52,502 bases of DNA from Candidatus Aalborgicola defluviihabitans. Lineage in GTDB: Bacteria; Pseudomonadota; Gammaproteobacteria; Burkholderiales; Burkholderiaceae_C. The position numbers and the translations under genes were made by a program. Positions within the stretch are counted from its first letter, which is position 1. The number at the start of each line of letters is the position of its first letter. The notes under the pieces are model-generated. The model was given only the letters and a program-made list of their open reading frames with translations. It did not search any database and was not told the DNA's origin. Below are positions 16,330-24,695 of this stretch, one piece after another. The stretch spans positions 1 to 52,502 of the forward strand of contig JADIXX010000007.1 of NCBI GenBank assembly GCA_016705575.1, given 5' to 3'.

Positions 16330-16950
16330 ATCCCGACGCTTAGTCCCAGGATTCCTGCAACGAACCTGCGATGCCTATGAACCATGCTGGCCCGCTGCCA
16401 GGGTGAACTTCTGGATCAGTCAAAACTTGCGGCCACCCTGGGCATCAACGGTCAGACCGTTGGACGCTACAAGACCTGCTCTGCGACCTCATGCTGGTAC
16501 GCCGTCTGCCAGGCTGGAGCAGCAACGTGGGCAAGCTTCTGAGCCGCCCGCCCAAAGTGTTTGTGCGCGACAGCGGACTTCACGCCCTGATGGGCCTAAA
16601 AAGTCTCGATGCGGTATTGAGCAACCCTGTAGCGGGTTCCAGTTGGGAAGGCCTTGTCGTTGAGCATCTCATCAATAAAAACCTACCGCACAAGCCAGCT
16701 TTTACCAGACCAGCAATGAAGCCGAGTTGACTTGGTCTTGGAGTTCGCGGCGGTCAGACCTGGGTAATCGAGATCAAACGATCCTCTGCCCCCCACAGTA
16801 TCCAAGGGCTTTTGCACGGCCTCGGCCGACCCTGGCGCTGTGCACAATTTGTTGGTTGCTCCAGTCGAACAGCCTTATTCCATAAAGGACGGAGTAGAAG
16901 TCATGAGCCCACTTTCAGCAGCCCTTGTAATCTCCTCCCAGACTGAGATT
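16330..16950 (+). pseudogene. Decayed DUF4143-type AAA+ ATPase (C-terminal half)
   Basis: Pieces of a DUF4143 ATPase are spread over several frames: DFLQRT-like sequence near 16355, LARCQGELLDQSKLAATLGI with NGQTVGRY near 16387-16470, then LMLVRRLPGWSSNVGKLLSR and PKVFVRDSGLHALMGLKSLD in another frame to about 16700, a broken nuclease-like part near 16740, and VEQPYSIKDGVEVMSPLSAA near 16870-16930. The Walker A half is absent. At least three frame changes occur. Intact relatives are cytoplasmic ATPases often found as accessory genes with unclear function. Confidence 0.7.
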
Positions 16951-17127
16951 CCATTTGTAGAACTGGGACAAATATTCGAGCGATCATTGGCTGGATTCCC
17001 GCACTTTGCCCTTGCATCAGGCGAACTGAAGAAGGGCAGTTCAATTGCATACACAGACAGACGGCACGAACTTGACTGTGCTCTACCGTGGAGCACTGAC
17101 GAATCCATCGTGAAAAAGGGCAGATGA
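16903..17127 (+). CDS. Doubtful 74-aa reading frame at end of decayed ATPase
   Basis: An ATG at 16903 with GGAGTAGAAG upstream opens a 74-residue frame (MSPLSAALVISSQTEIPFVE onward). Its first residues correspond to the C-terminal tail of the decayed ATPase, so it may just be the last frame of that pseudogene. No family is recognised for the rest. The first parS-like palindrome lies inside its 3' part. Confidence 0.3.
   Translation: MSPLSAALVISSQTEIPFVELGQIFERSLAGFPHFALASGELKKGSSIAYTDRRHELDCALPWSTDESIVKKGR
17078..17096. promoter_or_regulatory. parS-like palindrome 1
   Basis: GTGCTCTACCGTGGAGCAC is a 19-bp near-perfect palindrome, one base pair off symmetry. It lies 101 bp from a perfect version at 17179-17197. 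The pair beside parB suggests centromere sites. Confidence 0.65.
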
Positions 17128-17138
17128 ACCGCCCTTTT
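17114..17138. terminator. Bidirectional terminator candidate at the 3' side of parB
   Basis: AAAAGGGC and GCCCTTTT form an 8-bp stem with a 9-nt loop, giving T-runs in both directions. It lies between the two parS-like sites and beyond the parB stop. Confidence 0.6.
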
Positions 17139-17178
17139 AGTGAACCCATCTAGCGCAAATCCCTACGCTATTTGTAGA

Positions 17179-17197
17179 GTGCTCTACGGTAGAGCAC
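17179..17197. promoter_or_regulatory. parS-like palindrome 2, overlapping the parB stop
   Basis: GTGCTCTACGGTAGAGCAC is a perfect 9+1+9 palindrome. It covers the last four sense codons and the TAG stop of parB, so the site is embedded in coding sequence. Confidence 0.7.
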
Positions 17198-18251
17198 CCT
17201 CCTCTTTCAGCGCCTCCAGAATGGCCTTCTCAACTTTTAAAAGTGTCATCTTGTTCAAAATCGGCAGATCAATCGCAATCTTGTCACTCGAAACGGACAC
17301 CCTAAAAGCAGCCTTACCCCCATGTTTAACGACATGAGAAACAGTCTTCGGCACAGTCTCACTTGATCCGATAAGACAATCATAAACATGACCTGCCGAC
17401 AAGACGGTACCTGCCAATCGGCTTGCGATGATCTCACTCGCACGCGAAAGAACCCTATCCGGGTCAGTCCTAAAGGCGTCATTTAGCGGCGCGGACCACC
17501 GATACTGAATATCCAATGGCGAACCGAAAGCATCGACAACGGGCTTGGGTAGACGCGCAATGTTGATCGCAGTAGAAACGTTACTTGATTGGAGTCCCAA
17601 ATCTTCAGCCAGCTTACGCTGGGAGCTAAACAACCCTTCATCCAATGCCCGTGCATACATCAATCCCTGCTCATACGGACGCAGATCCGCACGCTGACGA
17701 TTCTCACGATCCATCTCCTTAAAGAGCTCTTTGTCATCAATGGACTCGATCGTGGCTAGAACCTCAAGTCCAAGATCCAGGCATGCGCGGTGACGACGAT
17801 GACCGAAAACAATCTCATATTCCTGAGGTTCAGTACCAGGAATAGGGCGAACCTTAATGGCCTGAACATTGCCCCCAGCGGATTCCATCTCACTCTTCAA
17901 TGCCGAGAACTCTGGCCCCTCAAAGCTCTTGTCATGGCGGTTGGCCCACTTGCTCGGCCTAATTGATTTGGGATCAAGCCTTTTGGATGGCAACACACCC
18001 TGCCACTCTGCATTAACTGCAACCAGGTCCGCTCGTACAGCATCCGCGGACTTCTCAGTTTCATGCAACTGCTTCTCCAACTCTGCAACTCTGCCGCCTT
18101 GACCAGCCATTGCCAGGCCAATCTGAACCGAGTTGATCTGGCGAAATGGTGCTTCTGTAGTTGAAGTGGGAGCAGGGGAGGGCGCAACAGCCTTGTTCAT
18201 CATTTGAGTAGCTAGAGCAGCCTTTTCCCGAGGACTGAGCTTTGTGACCAT
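17184..18251 (-). CDS. parB: ParB partition protein
   Basis: This 355-residue protein has the CTP-binding ParB/Sulfiredoxin-like domain, with the C-box GHRRHRACLDLG near residues 149-160 and ENRQRADLRPYEQGLMYARA. An HTH follows (SSQRKLAEDLGLQSSNVSTA), then a C-terminal region. The N-terminus starts with a short basic helix likely to stimulate ParA. The start at ATG 18251 has AAGGAG 8 nt upstream; its first base is the last base of the parA stop. It is expected to load at the nearby palindromes and spread along DNA during plasmid segregation. Confidence 0.93.
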   Translation of the reverse strand: MVTKLSPREKAALATQMMNKAVAPSPAPTSTTEAPFRQINSVQIGLAMAGQGGRVAELEKQLHETEKSADAVRADLVAVNAEWQGVLPSKRLDPKSIRPSKWANRHDKSFEGPEFSALKSEMESAGGNVQAIKVRPIPGTEPQEYEIVFGHRRHRACLDLGLEVLATIESIDDKELFKEMDRENRQRADLRPYEQGLMYARALDEGLFSSQRKLAEDLGLQSSNVSTAINIARLPKPVVDAFGSPLDIQYRWSAPLNDAFRTDPDRVLSRASEIIASRLAGTVLSAGHVYDCLIGSSETVPKTVSHVVKHGGKAAFRVSVSSDKIAIDLPILNKMTLLKVEKAILEALKEEGALP

Positions 18252-19474
18252 CAAACTTCTCCTTTAGCAATCATGGCGTCTGTCTTACGGACAGCTTCGG
18301 CGTTGGCTTCCCACACACCCCAAACCTGCTTCTCCACATAGTCCACCAGTAGCTCATAGGCGTCATGTGCGCGTTTAAGGGTCTTGGCCTGGGCAGAACC
18401 AACATCCATGTCATAGACCGTTCCAAACTCAGCACTAGCACTGGCAGCAATACTAGTCTTGGGAATCTCCACTGGTAAAACCTTTGGACCGTAGGCACTG
18501 ACGATCCAGTTGCGGATGTCATTCGAAATCAGGTCTGCCTTATCCACACGGCTGAGCAAAATGTCAACGAACGAATACTGCTTGGTCTCGCCACGGGCTT
18601 CGAACAAGGAACTGCACACACCCGTGAAAAGGCTCCAGAACTGCGCACTGCTCGCAAAATCCAAGGCATTTGGTGGAAGGGGCATCAACACACCATCCGC
18701 AGCGATCAACGCATTAATGGTGATGTAACTTAAGGATGGAGGGGTGTCAATGATGATGATGTCATAAACGTTGCGAGCCTCTTCAAGCCCTGAATCCAGC
18801 ACACGCCAAAAAGCGAAGTCGGGATCATTGGCCTGCCGACTTGGCAATAGAAACTCAGCATTGAACAAGATTGGCGCCGCAGCTACCAAATCAATCCCAT
18901 CCCAATACGTCTTCTGGATCGCCGGCATTATCGAATCAGCATCACCGGTGCATAAACCCAAGATCGTGCTTTCAGCCTCTACCTCGGTGTCTGGCAAAAC
19001 ACCAAACAAAGTGGTAAGAGATCCTTGTGGGTCAGTGTCGATCACCAGAACGCGGTGGCCCCGCAGGCTAAGTCCCTGCGCAAGCGCCGCTGCAGTAGTG
19101 GTCTTGCTTACACCGCCCTTGTAGTTCGCAACTGCCACCGTAGTTCCAGAAGCCAATTCAGGATCGCGTAAAGTGTCGCTACGGAATGTTTTCACCCAAA
19201 TCCTGGCTTCTTCCAAAGTCCACTCACGGCGGCTAACATTCGCGCGTTCACCACCTGGCAACTCGCCCTTCTTGGCGTGATACATCACTTGGGCACGCTC
19301 CAACCCGCAAAGTTCACCCAGTTGCGTGGAGTTGAATAGGGGAGGGGACTTCCGCGCCTCTGGGGCCAGCATGGAGCTTCGAGCCTGCTTGATGACACTG
19401 CTTGCGTTCAGCGACAGGGTATTTAGAGCATCTATGTCAATTGTTGGGTAAATGGGCTTTTGTAAGGTTCGCAT
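18251..19474 (-). CDS. parA: ParA partition ATPase with N-terminal HTH
   Basis: This 407-residue long-form (type Ia) ParA has an N-terminal DNA-binding part (LFNSTQLGELCGLERAQVMY, then REWTLEEARIW), as in P1/F-type proteins. It is followed by the deviant Walker A NYKGGVSKTTTAAAL near residue 122, Walker A' VIDTDPQGSLT and Walker B IIIIDTPPSLS. The ATG at 19474 follows GGAGAAAACC; upstream in-frame starts lack a ribosome site. It positions ParB-DNA complexes by nucleoid-bound ATP cycling, and the HTH likely represses its own promoter. Codon use is less GC-rich than the flanking IS91 and glp regions, consistent with plasmid origin. Confidence 0.94.
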   Translation of the reverse strand: MRTLQKPIYPTIDIDALNTLSLNASSVIKQARSSMLAPEARKSPPLFNSTQLGELCGLERAQVMYHAKKGELPGGERANVSRREWTLEEARIWVKTFRSDTLRDPELASGTTVAVANYKGGVSKTTTAAALAQGLSLRGHRVLVIDTDPQGSLTTLFGVLPDTEVEAESTILGLCTGDADSIMPAIQKTYWDGIDLVAAAPILFNAEFLLPSRQANDPDFAFWRVLDSGLEEARNVYDIIIIDTPPSLSYITINALIAADGVLMPLPPNALDFASSAQFWSLFTGVCSSLFEARGETKQYSFVDILLSRVDKADLISNDIRNWIVSAYGPKVLPVEIPKTSIAASASAEFGTVYDMDVGSAQAKTLKRAHDAYELLVDYVEKQVWGVWEANAEAVRKTDAMIAKGEV

Positions 19475-19486
19475 GGTTTTCTCCGA

Positions 19487-19507
19487 GTTACGGAATTTTA
19501 GCGTAAC
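19487..19507. promoter_or_regulatory. Candidate parAB operator
   Basis: GTTACG and CGTAAC are inverted repeats with a 9-bp AT-rich spacer, 13 bp upstream of the parA start. A partial repeat (AATAACGGAACTC) follows. Long ParA proteins with an HTH repress at such sites; inferred. Confidence 0.45.
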
Positions 19508-19770
19508 GATCAAAATAACGGAACTCTTACAAAATTCGTCGATCAATGTGAAACGGCAAAGATTCACAGAACACCGATGATCGAATCCACAAAATTGAGC
19601 AGCTGCCTAAGGATGTCCGAGTCCTGGCGACGGCTGTCTGGACATTTGGTTGAGTTCCTCTCAAAGTCCGTTTGTCTTTAAGAAGAGGTCTTTAGAAGAG
19701 TCTTCAATACAGTTCGTGATCTATTAAATGCGATTTAATCTTTTAAAAACAACAGCTTACAAAAAACGAC

Positions 19771-20031
19771 GTCCAGCTTTGTACCGCTAAATGTCCAACT
19801 CTATACCGTAAACCGTCCAAGTCTGTACCGTTAGATGTCCAGCTTTGTACCGCTGGACCAATGGGTAGTTCCCCACAGTAAGAATTCACGAAATAGAGGT
19901 GTAGCAACCGGCTTTGTGGCGAAAACCCCCTGGAAATCACGAATGGAATGTCCAGAAATGGTCTCCTCAAACACAGGAAAACCAGTCACTGAGCGGCTCA
20001 GTGAGGGTGAATGTCCAACTCTGTACCGCTA
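19771..20031. repeat. Plasmid origin iterons (22-bp period)
   Basis: Four tandem iterons GTCCARCTYTRTACCGYTA-like begin at 19771, 19793, 19815 and 19837, an exact 22-bp period. A fifth (GTCCAACTCTGTACCGCTA) begins at 20013, 176 bp later, which is 8 x 22. The block lies upstream of the RepB gene. The flanking 19508-19770 is AT-rich, with ATTAAATGCGATTTAATC near 19722-19739, a plausible melting region. Together these form a typical theta-type origin for a Rep_3 initiator. Confidence 0.9.
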
Positions 20032-20066
20032 ATCACTGACGCTGCTTTCTACCAAAAACTGGATTT

Positions 20067-20094
20067 GTCCAAATATTGCTATACTTATCTGGAC
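20067..20094 (+). promoter_or_regulatory. rep promoter with inverted half-iteron operator
   Basis: An extended -10 (TGC then TATACT at 20080-20085) lies between GTCCA (20067-20071) and TGGAC (20090-20094), which are inverted copies of the iteron's leading bases. This is the classic layout for autorepression by a Rep dimer. The RepB start is 22 bp after the -10 element. Confidence 0.6.
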
Positions 20095-20107
20095 GAAAAG
20101 ATCTCTC

Positions 20108-21445
20108 ATGAACGACAACACAAAAGACCAACTAAAGATTAAGAAGCCAGTTCAATCTCTGGTGTTGATCCCAAAAAAGGGGAAACTCAGTGTTGTCGCG
20201 CGCAAGTTGTACAACGTGATTCTGCATTCGACCATAGCCCAAATTGCGGAATTCGAGCTTCAGGGCAAAGAAGTACCAGCCGATCACCTATTTGAAGGCC
20301 GCCTGATCGATCTGGTTATGCCTATTCAGGTAGGGCAATCGGACCTAAGGGCAAAGGCAAAGGAATATTTGCAGCAGATGTCTGAGATTCGCCTGGACTG
20401 GGAAGCACCGGATGCACATGGTCATGTCAAATGGACAAATCTGGGATTGCTGTCTGAGGCTCAACTGGAAAAAGAGAATCCCAAAGATCCCAAATCAGAT
20501 GTCATTGTCCGATGGGCGTTCCCGCCAACTATCTTCAAGGAGTTACGCCACCCTGAGATGTATGCGCAAATCAGCATTTACCAGATTGCCAAACTTTCGA
20601 CTTATGAGGCGGTGGCCTTGTATGAGATTTGCGCAAGGTACAGGACGAATGCAGCCGGGGTCACCAGCATCCAAGAGCCACTTTGGTGGATTAAGGCGCT
20701 GTCCAACAAAGTGCCCGAGATCGATCCCAAAACCGGTGAGCCTAAATGGCGTGAGTGGCGCAAGTTCAAGGACGAGAAGATCAAGAAAACGGTAGCAGAA
20801 ATCAACGAGCAGACCGATTTGAGTATTGAGCTCATTGAAAAGAAGGAAGGAGTTCAGTTTGCAGTCAAACGCAAGGCATCTGAATTTTTGCCAGCTCCCA
20901 ATAGGCTCAATCCCGAAATCGCTGAAGCGGCTTTGAAACTTGGACTTAAACTCACGGATATTGCTGCGCTGATCCGCAATGGTCAGTCAGAGCTTGGGCT
21001 AAAGGCGGCGTTCGCCAGGATGGCTAGGCAAGACCCGGGAAACATCACCAGAAAACTGGCCTACCTTAACAAGATTTTGGAAGAGGTCAATCCAATCATC
21101 GCTGATGGCCGAGCTCCAGATCAATACCAGCAATCCGTCCTGCCTCCTCTGACCACACCCCGCATTGAACCTTTAAAAGTTGTGCTGTCATACAAAGACG
21201 AGCGACGCGGGGAGATCAGAAACGAGTTCATACAACTGGAGAAGTCCGGACAGCAGGTTTTTGCCTACGAAGCACTGGCTGAACTCAAGGCCAGTAAGTT
21301 GGCCAATCCAGCCATGAGCCTCAAAGTTGAATCTGGTGCCTGGGAATCAGCACCCTTACTTTTTTCAAAAATGATTGAGCTATACGCACGAGCAACGTAT
21401 GGCCACAATTGGGGAGTTGAACAGTCCCGAACGGAACTTGCCTGA
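20108..21445 (+). CDS. repB: RepB-family plasmid replication initiator (Rep_3)
   Basis: This 445-residue initiator belongs to the winged-helix Rep_3 superfamily. Residues 14-40 (VQSLVLIPKKGKLSVVARKL) and ISIYQIAKLSTYEAVALYEI followed by CARYRTN near residues 158-183 are the characteristic first winged-helix segment. The second winged helix lies around KFKDEKIKKTVAEINEQTDL. The C-terminal 180 residues are an additional domain, so it is longer than minimal RepA/Pi proteins. It binds the upstream iterons to open the origin and recruits helicase, here plausibly the DnaB-type protein encoded 12 nt downstream. The start has only weak ribosome-site similarity. Confidence 0.9.
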   Translation: MNDNTKDQLKIKKPVQSLVLIPKKGKLSVVARKLYNVILHSTIAQIAEFELQGKEVPADHLFEGRLIDLVMPIQVGQSDLRAKAKEYLQQMSEIRLDWEAPDAHGHVKWTNLGLLSEAQLEKENPKDPKSDVIVRWAFPPTIFKELRHPEMYAQISIYQIAKLSTYEAVALYEICARYRTNAAGVTSIQEPLWWIKALSNKVPEIDPKTGEPKWREWRKFKDEKIKKTVAEINEQTDLSIELIEKKEGVQFAVKRKASEFLPAPNRLNPEIAEAALKLGLKLTDIAALIRNGQSELGLKAAFARMARQDPGNITRKLAYLNKILEEVNPIIADGRAPDQYQQSVLPPLTTPRIEPLKVVLSYKDERRGEIRNEFIQLEKSGQQVFAYEALAELKASKLANPAMSLKVESGAWESAPLLFSKMIELYARATYGHNWGVEQSRTELA

Positions 21446-21457
21446 TCGGGCCGAGTC

Positions 21458-22819
21458 ATGAACACCTCATTCGAAGCACCCCTGGATCACCTGCGCGTTC
21501 CACCGCACTCTATCGAGTCGGAATGCTCCTTGCTGGGCGCCCTGTTGCTGAACAATGATGCCCATGGACTGATAGTCAGCCTCATTAAGTCTCGCGACTT
21601 CTACAGGTATGAGCATCAGGAGATCTTCACGGCCATCGAGACGCTGATTGACACGGGCAAGCCGGCTGATGTCGTTACCGTGCATGAGCAGCTGAACAGC
21701 AACTGGGTGTCGAATGAAAGGGGTTGGCTTGAGTACCTGAACACGCTCGCACAGTACGTCCCCAGCGCAGCAAACATTACGCGGTACGCTGAGATCGTCA
21801 AGGATAAATCCATCCTGCGAAAGCTGATTGCAGTTGGCGACGAGATCGTGGGAGAGGCCTTTGCTAACAAGGGCATATCGTCCGCAAGCTTGTTGGAACA
21901 CGCTGAAGAAAAGATACTACAGATTGGCTCCCAAGGTACGTTGCGTGCCGACGACAAGATGCTCAGCACGTTGATACCTCGCTTTAACCAGATGCTGATG
22001 GATCGTTCTGAGAACCCTGGGAAGCTCGTTGGCTTGTCTTCCGGTTTTATTGATTTGGACTCCATGACCAATGGCTTCAAGAAAGGCAATCTGATCGTAC
22101 TGGCTGGACGCCCATCAATGGGCAAGACTTCTTTGGCCATGAATATGGCGGAGCATTGCGCAATCAAAGAACACTTGCCGGTGCTTGTGATCTCCTTGGA
22201 GATGACGGCTGACGAACTTACAACACGCTTGGTTGGTTCAGTTGGCCGAATCAACCAAACAAACCTGGCCACAGCAAATCTTGCGGATCTCGAGTGGGGC
22301 AGGGTGGCTGAAGCAATGGAAACGTTGCACCCTACACCAATTGAGATCCAGGACTCAAATGTGAGCACCATCGGTGAGATACGCGCAATGGCGCGCAGGG
22401 CCCTGCACCGTCACAAACGGCTTGGACTGGTGATCGTTGACTACCTGCAGTTGGTAAAGGGAAGCGGGGAGGGCACACAGGAAAATCGAGCGACTGAAGT
22501 GGGAAATGTCTCACGCGGGTTGAAGCTACTAGCCGGTGAGTTGGTTTGCCCGATCATTGCTCTGTCGCAGCTAAACCGCGCCGTTGAGGATCGTCCGGAC
22601 AAGCGACCAAAGATGAGTGATATCCGTGAATCTGGTTCTATTGAACAAGATGCCGATGCAATTCTGTTCGTTTACCGCGATGAGGTTTACACCAAGGATG
22701 CCTGCCTCACTCCAGGAATTGCAGAAATCATTGTTGCCAAGCAACGCAATGGGCCAACGGGAACAGTACGCCTGGCATGGCAGCCTACCTACACTCGATT
22801 TGAGAGCTTGTGCCATTAA
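21458..22819 (+). CDS. dnaB: DnaB-type replicative helicase (plasmid-borne)
   Basis: This 453-residue protein matches chromosomal DnaB in length and layout: N-terminal domain (RVPPHSIESECSLLGALLLN), linker helix, then the RecA-like motor with Walker A GRPSMGKTSLAMNM near residue 220, Walker B LVIVDYLQLV near residue 325, and the H4-type motif LSQLNRAVEDR. The arginine finger region near AKQRNGPTGTVRLAW is present. It follows repB by 12 nt and probably shares its transcript. Plasmids that encode their own hexameric helicase can replicate with less dependence on the host loader. The gene appears intact. Confidence 0.93.
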   Translation: MNTSFEAPLDHLRVPPHSIESECSLLGALLLNNDAHGLIVSLIKSRDFYRYEHQEIFTAIETLIDTGKPADVVTVHEQLNSNWVSNERGWLEYLNTLAQYVPSAANITRYAEIVKDKSILRKLIAVGDEIVGEAFANKGISSASLLEHAEEKILQIGSQGTLRADDKMLSTLIPRFNQMLMDRSENPGKLVGLSSGFIDLDSMTNGFKKGNLIVLAGRPSMGKTSLAMNMAEHCAIKEHLPVLVISLEMTADELTTRLVGSVGRINQTNLATANLADLEWGRVAEAMETLHPTPIEIQDSNVSTIGEIRAMARRALHRHKRLGLVIVDYLQLVKGSGEGTQENRATEVGNVSRGLKLLAGELVCPIIALSQLNRAVEDRPDKRPKMSDIRESGSIEQDADAILFVYRDEVYTKDACLTPGIAEIIVAKQRNGPTGTVRLAWQPTYTRFESLCH

Positions 22820-23036
22820 CAAGGGATCAAAGATTATGCGAATTATCTTAGGGCTACCGTGCAATTCGTACTTCCGCGTAGATTCGTTCATTTTCCTGGT
22901 CCCTATGTAAACGGGGTACGTTGGGAATCCGAATCGCTTGACTAGCCTCGGACGCAATCTGGGGGATCTTTGAAAATTGCATTTCCGACCCGCGTTGCCA
23001 CGGATTGCTGATTTATCCGATTGTTAAGATAGTGTC

Positions 23037-23520
23037 ATGCGATTGCTGCACCTGTCCGACATTCACTTCCGCTCGCCCGATTGCGAGAACCCGGCTACCG
23101 ACATCCACCAACCATACCGGACCCTGCTCGCCCAAGATGTTGTTGAGCTATGCAGGGCCGGTGGCACCGTTGATGCGATCTTGGTCGGAGGCGATATCGC
23201 CTTCAAAGGCGACCCGGCAGAGTACCGAGTGGCGCAGGCTTGGTTGCTCGACTTAGCCCGCCAGTGCGGTTGTCCGCTAGAAGGTATCTACGTCGTTCCA
23301 GGCAATCACGATGTTGACCGCTCGATCTGCGAAAAATCCCTCACCATTTCGCACGCGCAGGACGCCATCGCGAATGCCCAGATCGGGGATCGTGAGTCCC
23401 TGGTCAAGAAGCAGCTCGCGGATGAAGAAGTGGGACAGGCCTTATTCAAACCGCTGTCGGCTTACAATGACTTCGCAAAGTACTTTGACTGCAATATTTA
23501 CCCGTCCCGCCCGTTCTGGA
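23037..23520 (+). pseudogene. Calcineurin-like metallophosphoesterase, 3' part lost to IS21 insertion
   Basis: The first 161 residues of a metallophosphoesterase are present: MRLLHLSDIHF, then ILVGGDIAFKGDP and VVPGNHDVDRS, giving the metal-binding Asp, His, Asp and Asn-His motifs. The downstream His-containing motifs are missing because the IS21-family end begins at about 23521. The frame then runs 12 codons into the element. Related enzymes with GNHDVDR are often found among accessory and defence genes, but the original role here is unknown. Confidence 0.82.
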
Positions 23521-24550
23521 CTGTTGATTTGCATTTAAAACTGACCCACCTGACCTAGGAATTTGCATCCAAATTTGACCCACGTGTACACACTGACCTG
23601 CTCGGTACGGAGCAGGAGATACAGGAGTGATCGACGTGGCTTTACTAAGTGTGATCAGGCGCTGGCGCCTGCGCGATGGGATGGCGATCCGGGAGATAGC
23701 CCGGCGCACTGGCTTATCTCGCAATACCGTTCGTAAATATCTGGATAGCGGGGTCATTGACCCCAAGTACCCAGAACGCAAGTCGCAGAGCATGCTGGAT
23801 GACTTTGCCGAGAAGTTGTCCGGGTGGCTCAAGACAGAGAGTAAGAAGGGTCGCAAGCAAAAGCGCAGCTTGCGCCAGATTCATTCAGACCTGTGCGCTT
23901 TAGGCTTTACAGGCTCTTATGACCGTGTGGCGGCCTTTGCCAGGAACTGGAAGCAAGCCCAACATGAGGCGCAGCAAACCACCGGGCGTGGCACCTTCAT
24001 ACCGTTGACCTTTGCCCCGGGAGAAGCATTCCAGTTCGACTGGAGCGAGGACTGGGCCGTCATCAACGGAGAGCGCACCAAGCTGCAGATTGCTCAGTTC
24101 AAGTTTTGCTACAGCCGAGCATTCATATTGAGAGCCTATCCGCTGCAAACCCATGAGATGCTGTTTGATGCGCACAACCACGCCTTCCGTGTTCTGGGAG
24201 GTGTCCCTAAACGCGGCATCTACGACAACATGCGTACCGCCGTGGACAGGATCAAGAAGGGCAAGGCCAGGGACGTCAATCTGCGTTTCAACGTGCTGGT
24301 CAACCACTATGTTTTCGATGCAGAGTTTTGTAACCCGGCAGCTGGCTGGGAGAAGGGGCGCATTGAGAAGAATGTGCAGGACTCCCGCCACCGGCTTTGG
24401 CATAACGCGCCGGACTTCAAGACACTGGCTGATCTCAACGACTGGCTGGAGCGTCGCTGTGTCGAGCTGTGGTCAGAACTGACCAATCCCGACGACAGAG
24501 AACGCCGTATCGTGGAATTGTGGGAGCAAGAACTCTCCGTCCTGATGCCC
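23521..24550 (+). mobile_element. IS21-family element, right part lost
   Basis: The left end begins TGTTGATTTGCATTTAAAAC, and two related inner repeats (GCATTTAAAACTGACCCACC and GCATCCAAATTTGACCCACG) follow within 60 bp, as in IS21 ends. Only istA is present. istB and the right end are missing because an IS1071-like element starts at 24551. Confidence 0.85.
23636..24550 (+). pseudogene. istA: IS21-family transposase IstA, C-terminus truncated
   Basis: About 305 native residues remain. They include an N-terminal HTH (MAIREIARRTGLSRNTVRKY) and the rve-type DDE core beginning FQFDWSEDWAVINGERTKLQ, with AGWEKGRIEKNVQDSRHRLW containing the catalytic Glu region. GTG 23636 is favoured as start because AGGAG lies 8 nt before it. 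The frame breaks off at ELSVLMPG, where IS1071-like sequence starts and adds a foreign tail ending at 24577. Without the rest and without IstB it should not transpose. Confidence 0.87.
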
Positions 24551-24660
24551 GGGGTCCCCTCGTTTTCAGTGCAATAACTGGCGGTACGCAAAGCTAGCAC
24601 TGGCGCGGGGGTGGTGTTGGTAGATCGTTGACTTCATTGGTTTTCCTGTTCACTTTCCAA
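24551..24660 (+). repeat. Left terminal inverted repeat of the IS1071-like element
   Basis: It pairs with 27645-27754 in inverted orientation. It contains the canonical Tn3-type 38-bp end plus an internal extension. Confidence 0.88.
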
Positions 24661-24695
24661 ACGGGTATCGTGGCCTCCCACTTTTGAGGTTCACG

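Noticed and set aside
19722..19739. ATTAAATGCGATTTAATC palindrome near the iterons as a separate operator
   Set aside because: No gene start is close enough; it fits better as part of the AT-rich melting region of the origin.
19771..20031. Iteron array as a CRISPR
   Set aside because: The repeat unit is 19 bp with only 3 bp between units and no unique spacers; it lies upstream of a Rep initiator gene.
24578..24695. Tn3-type resolvase or res site within the IS1071-like element
   Set aside because: The space between the repeat and the transposase is too short and no recombinase gene exists; IS1071 lacks one.
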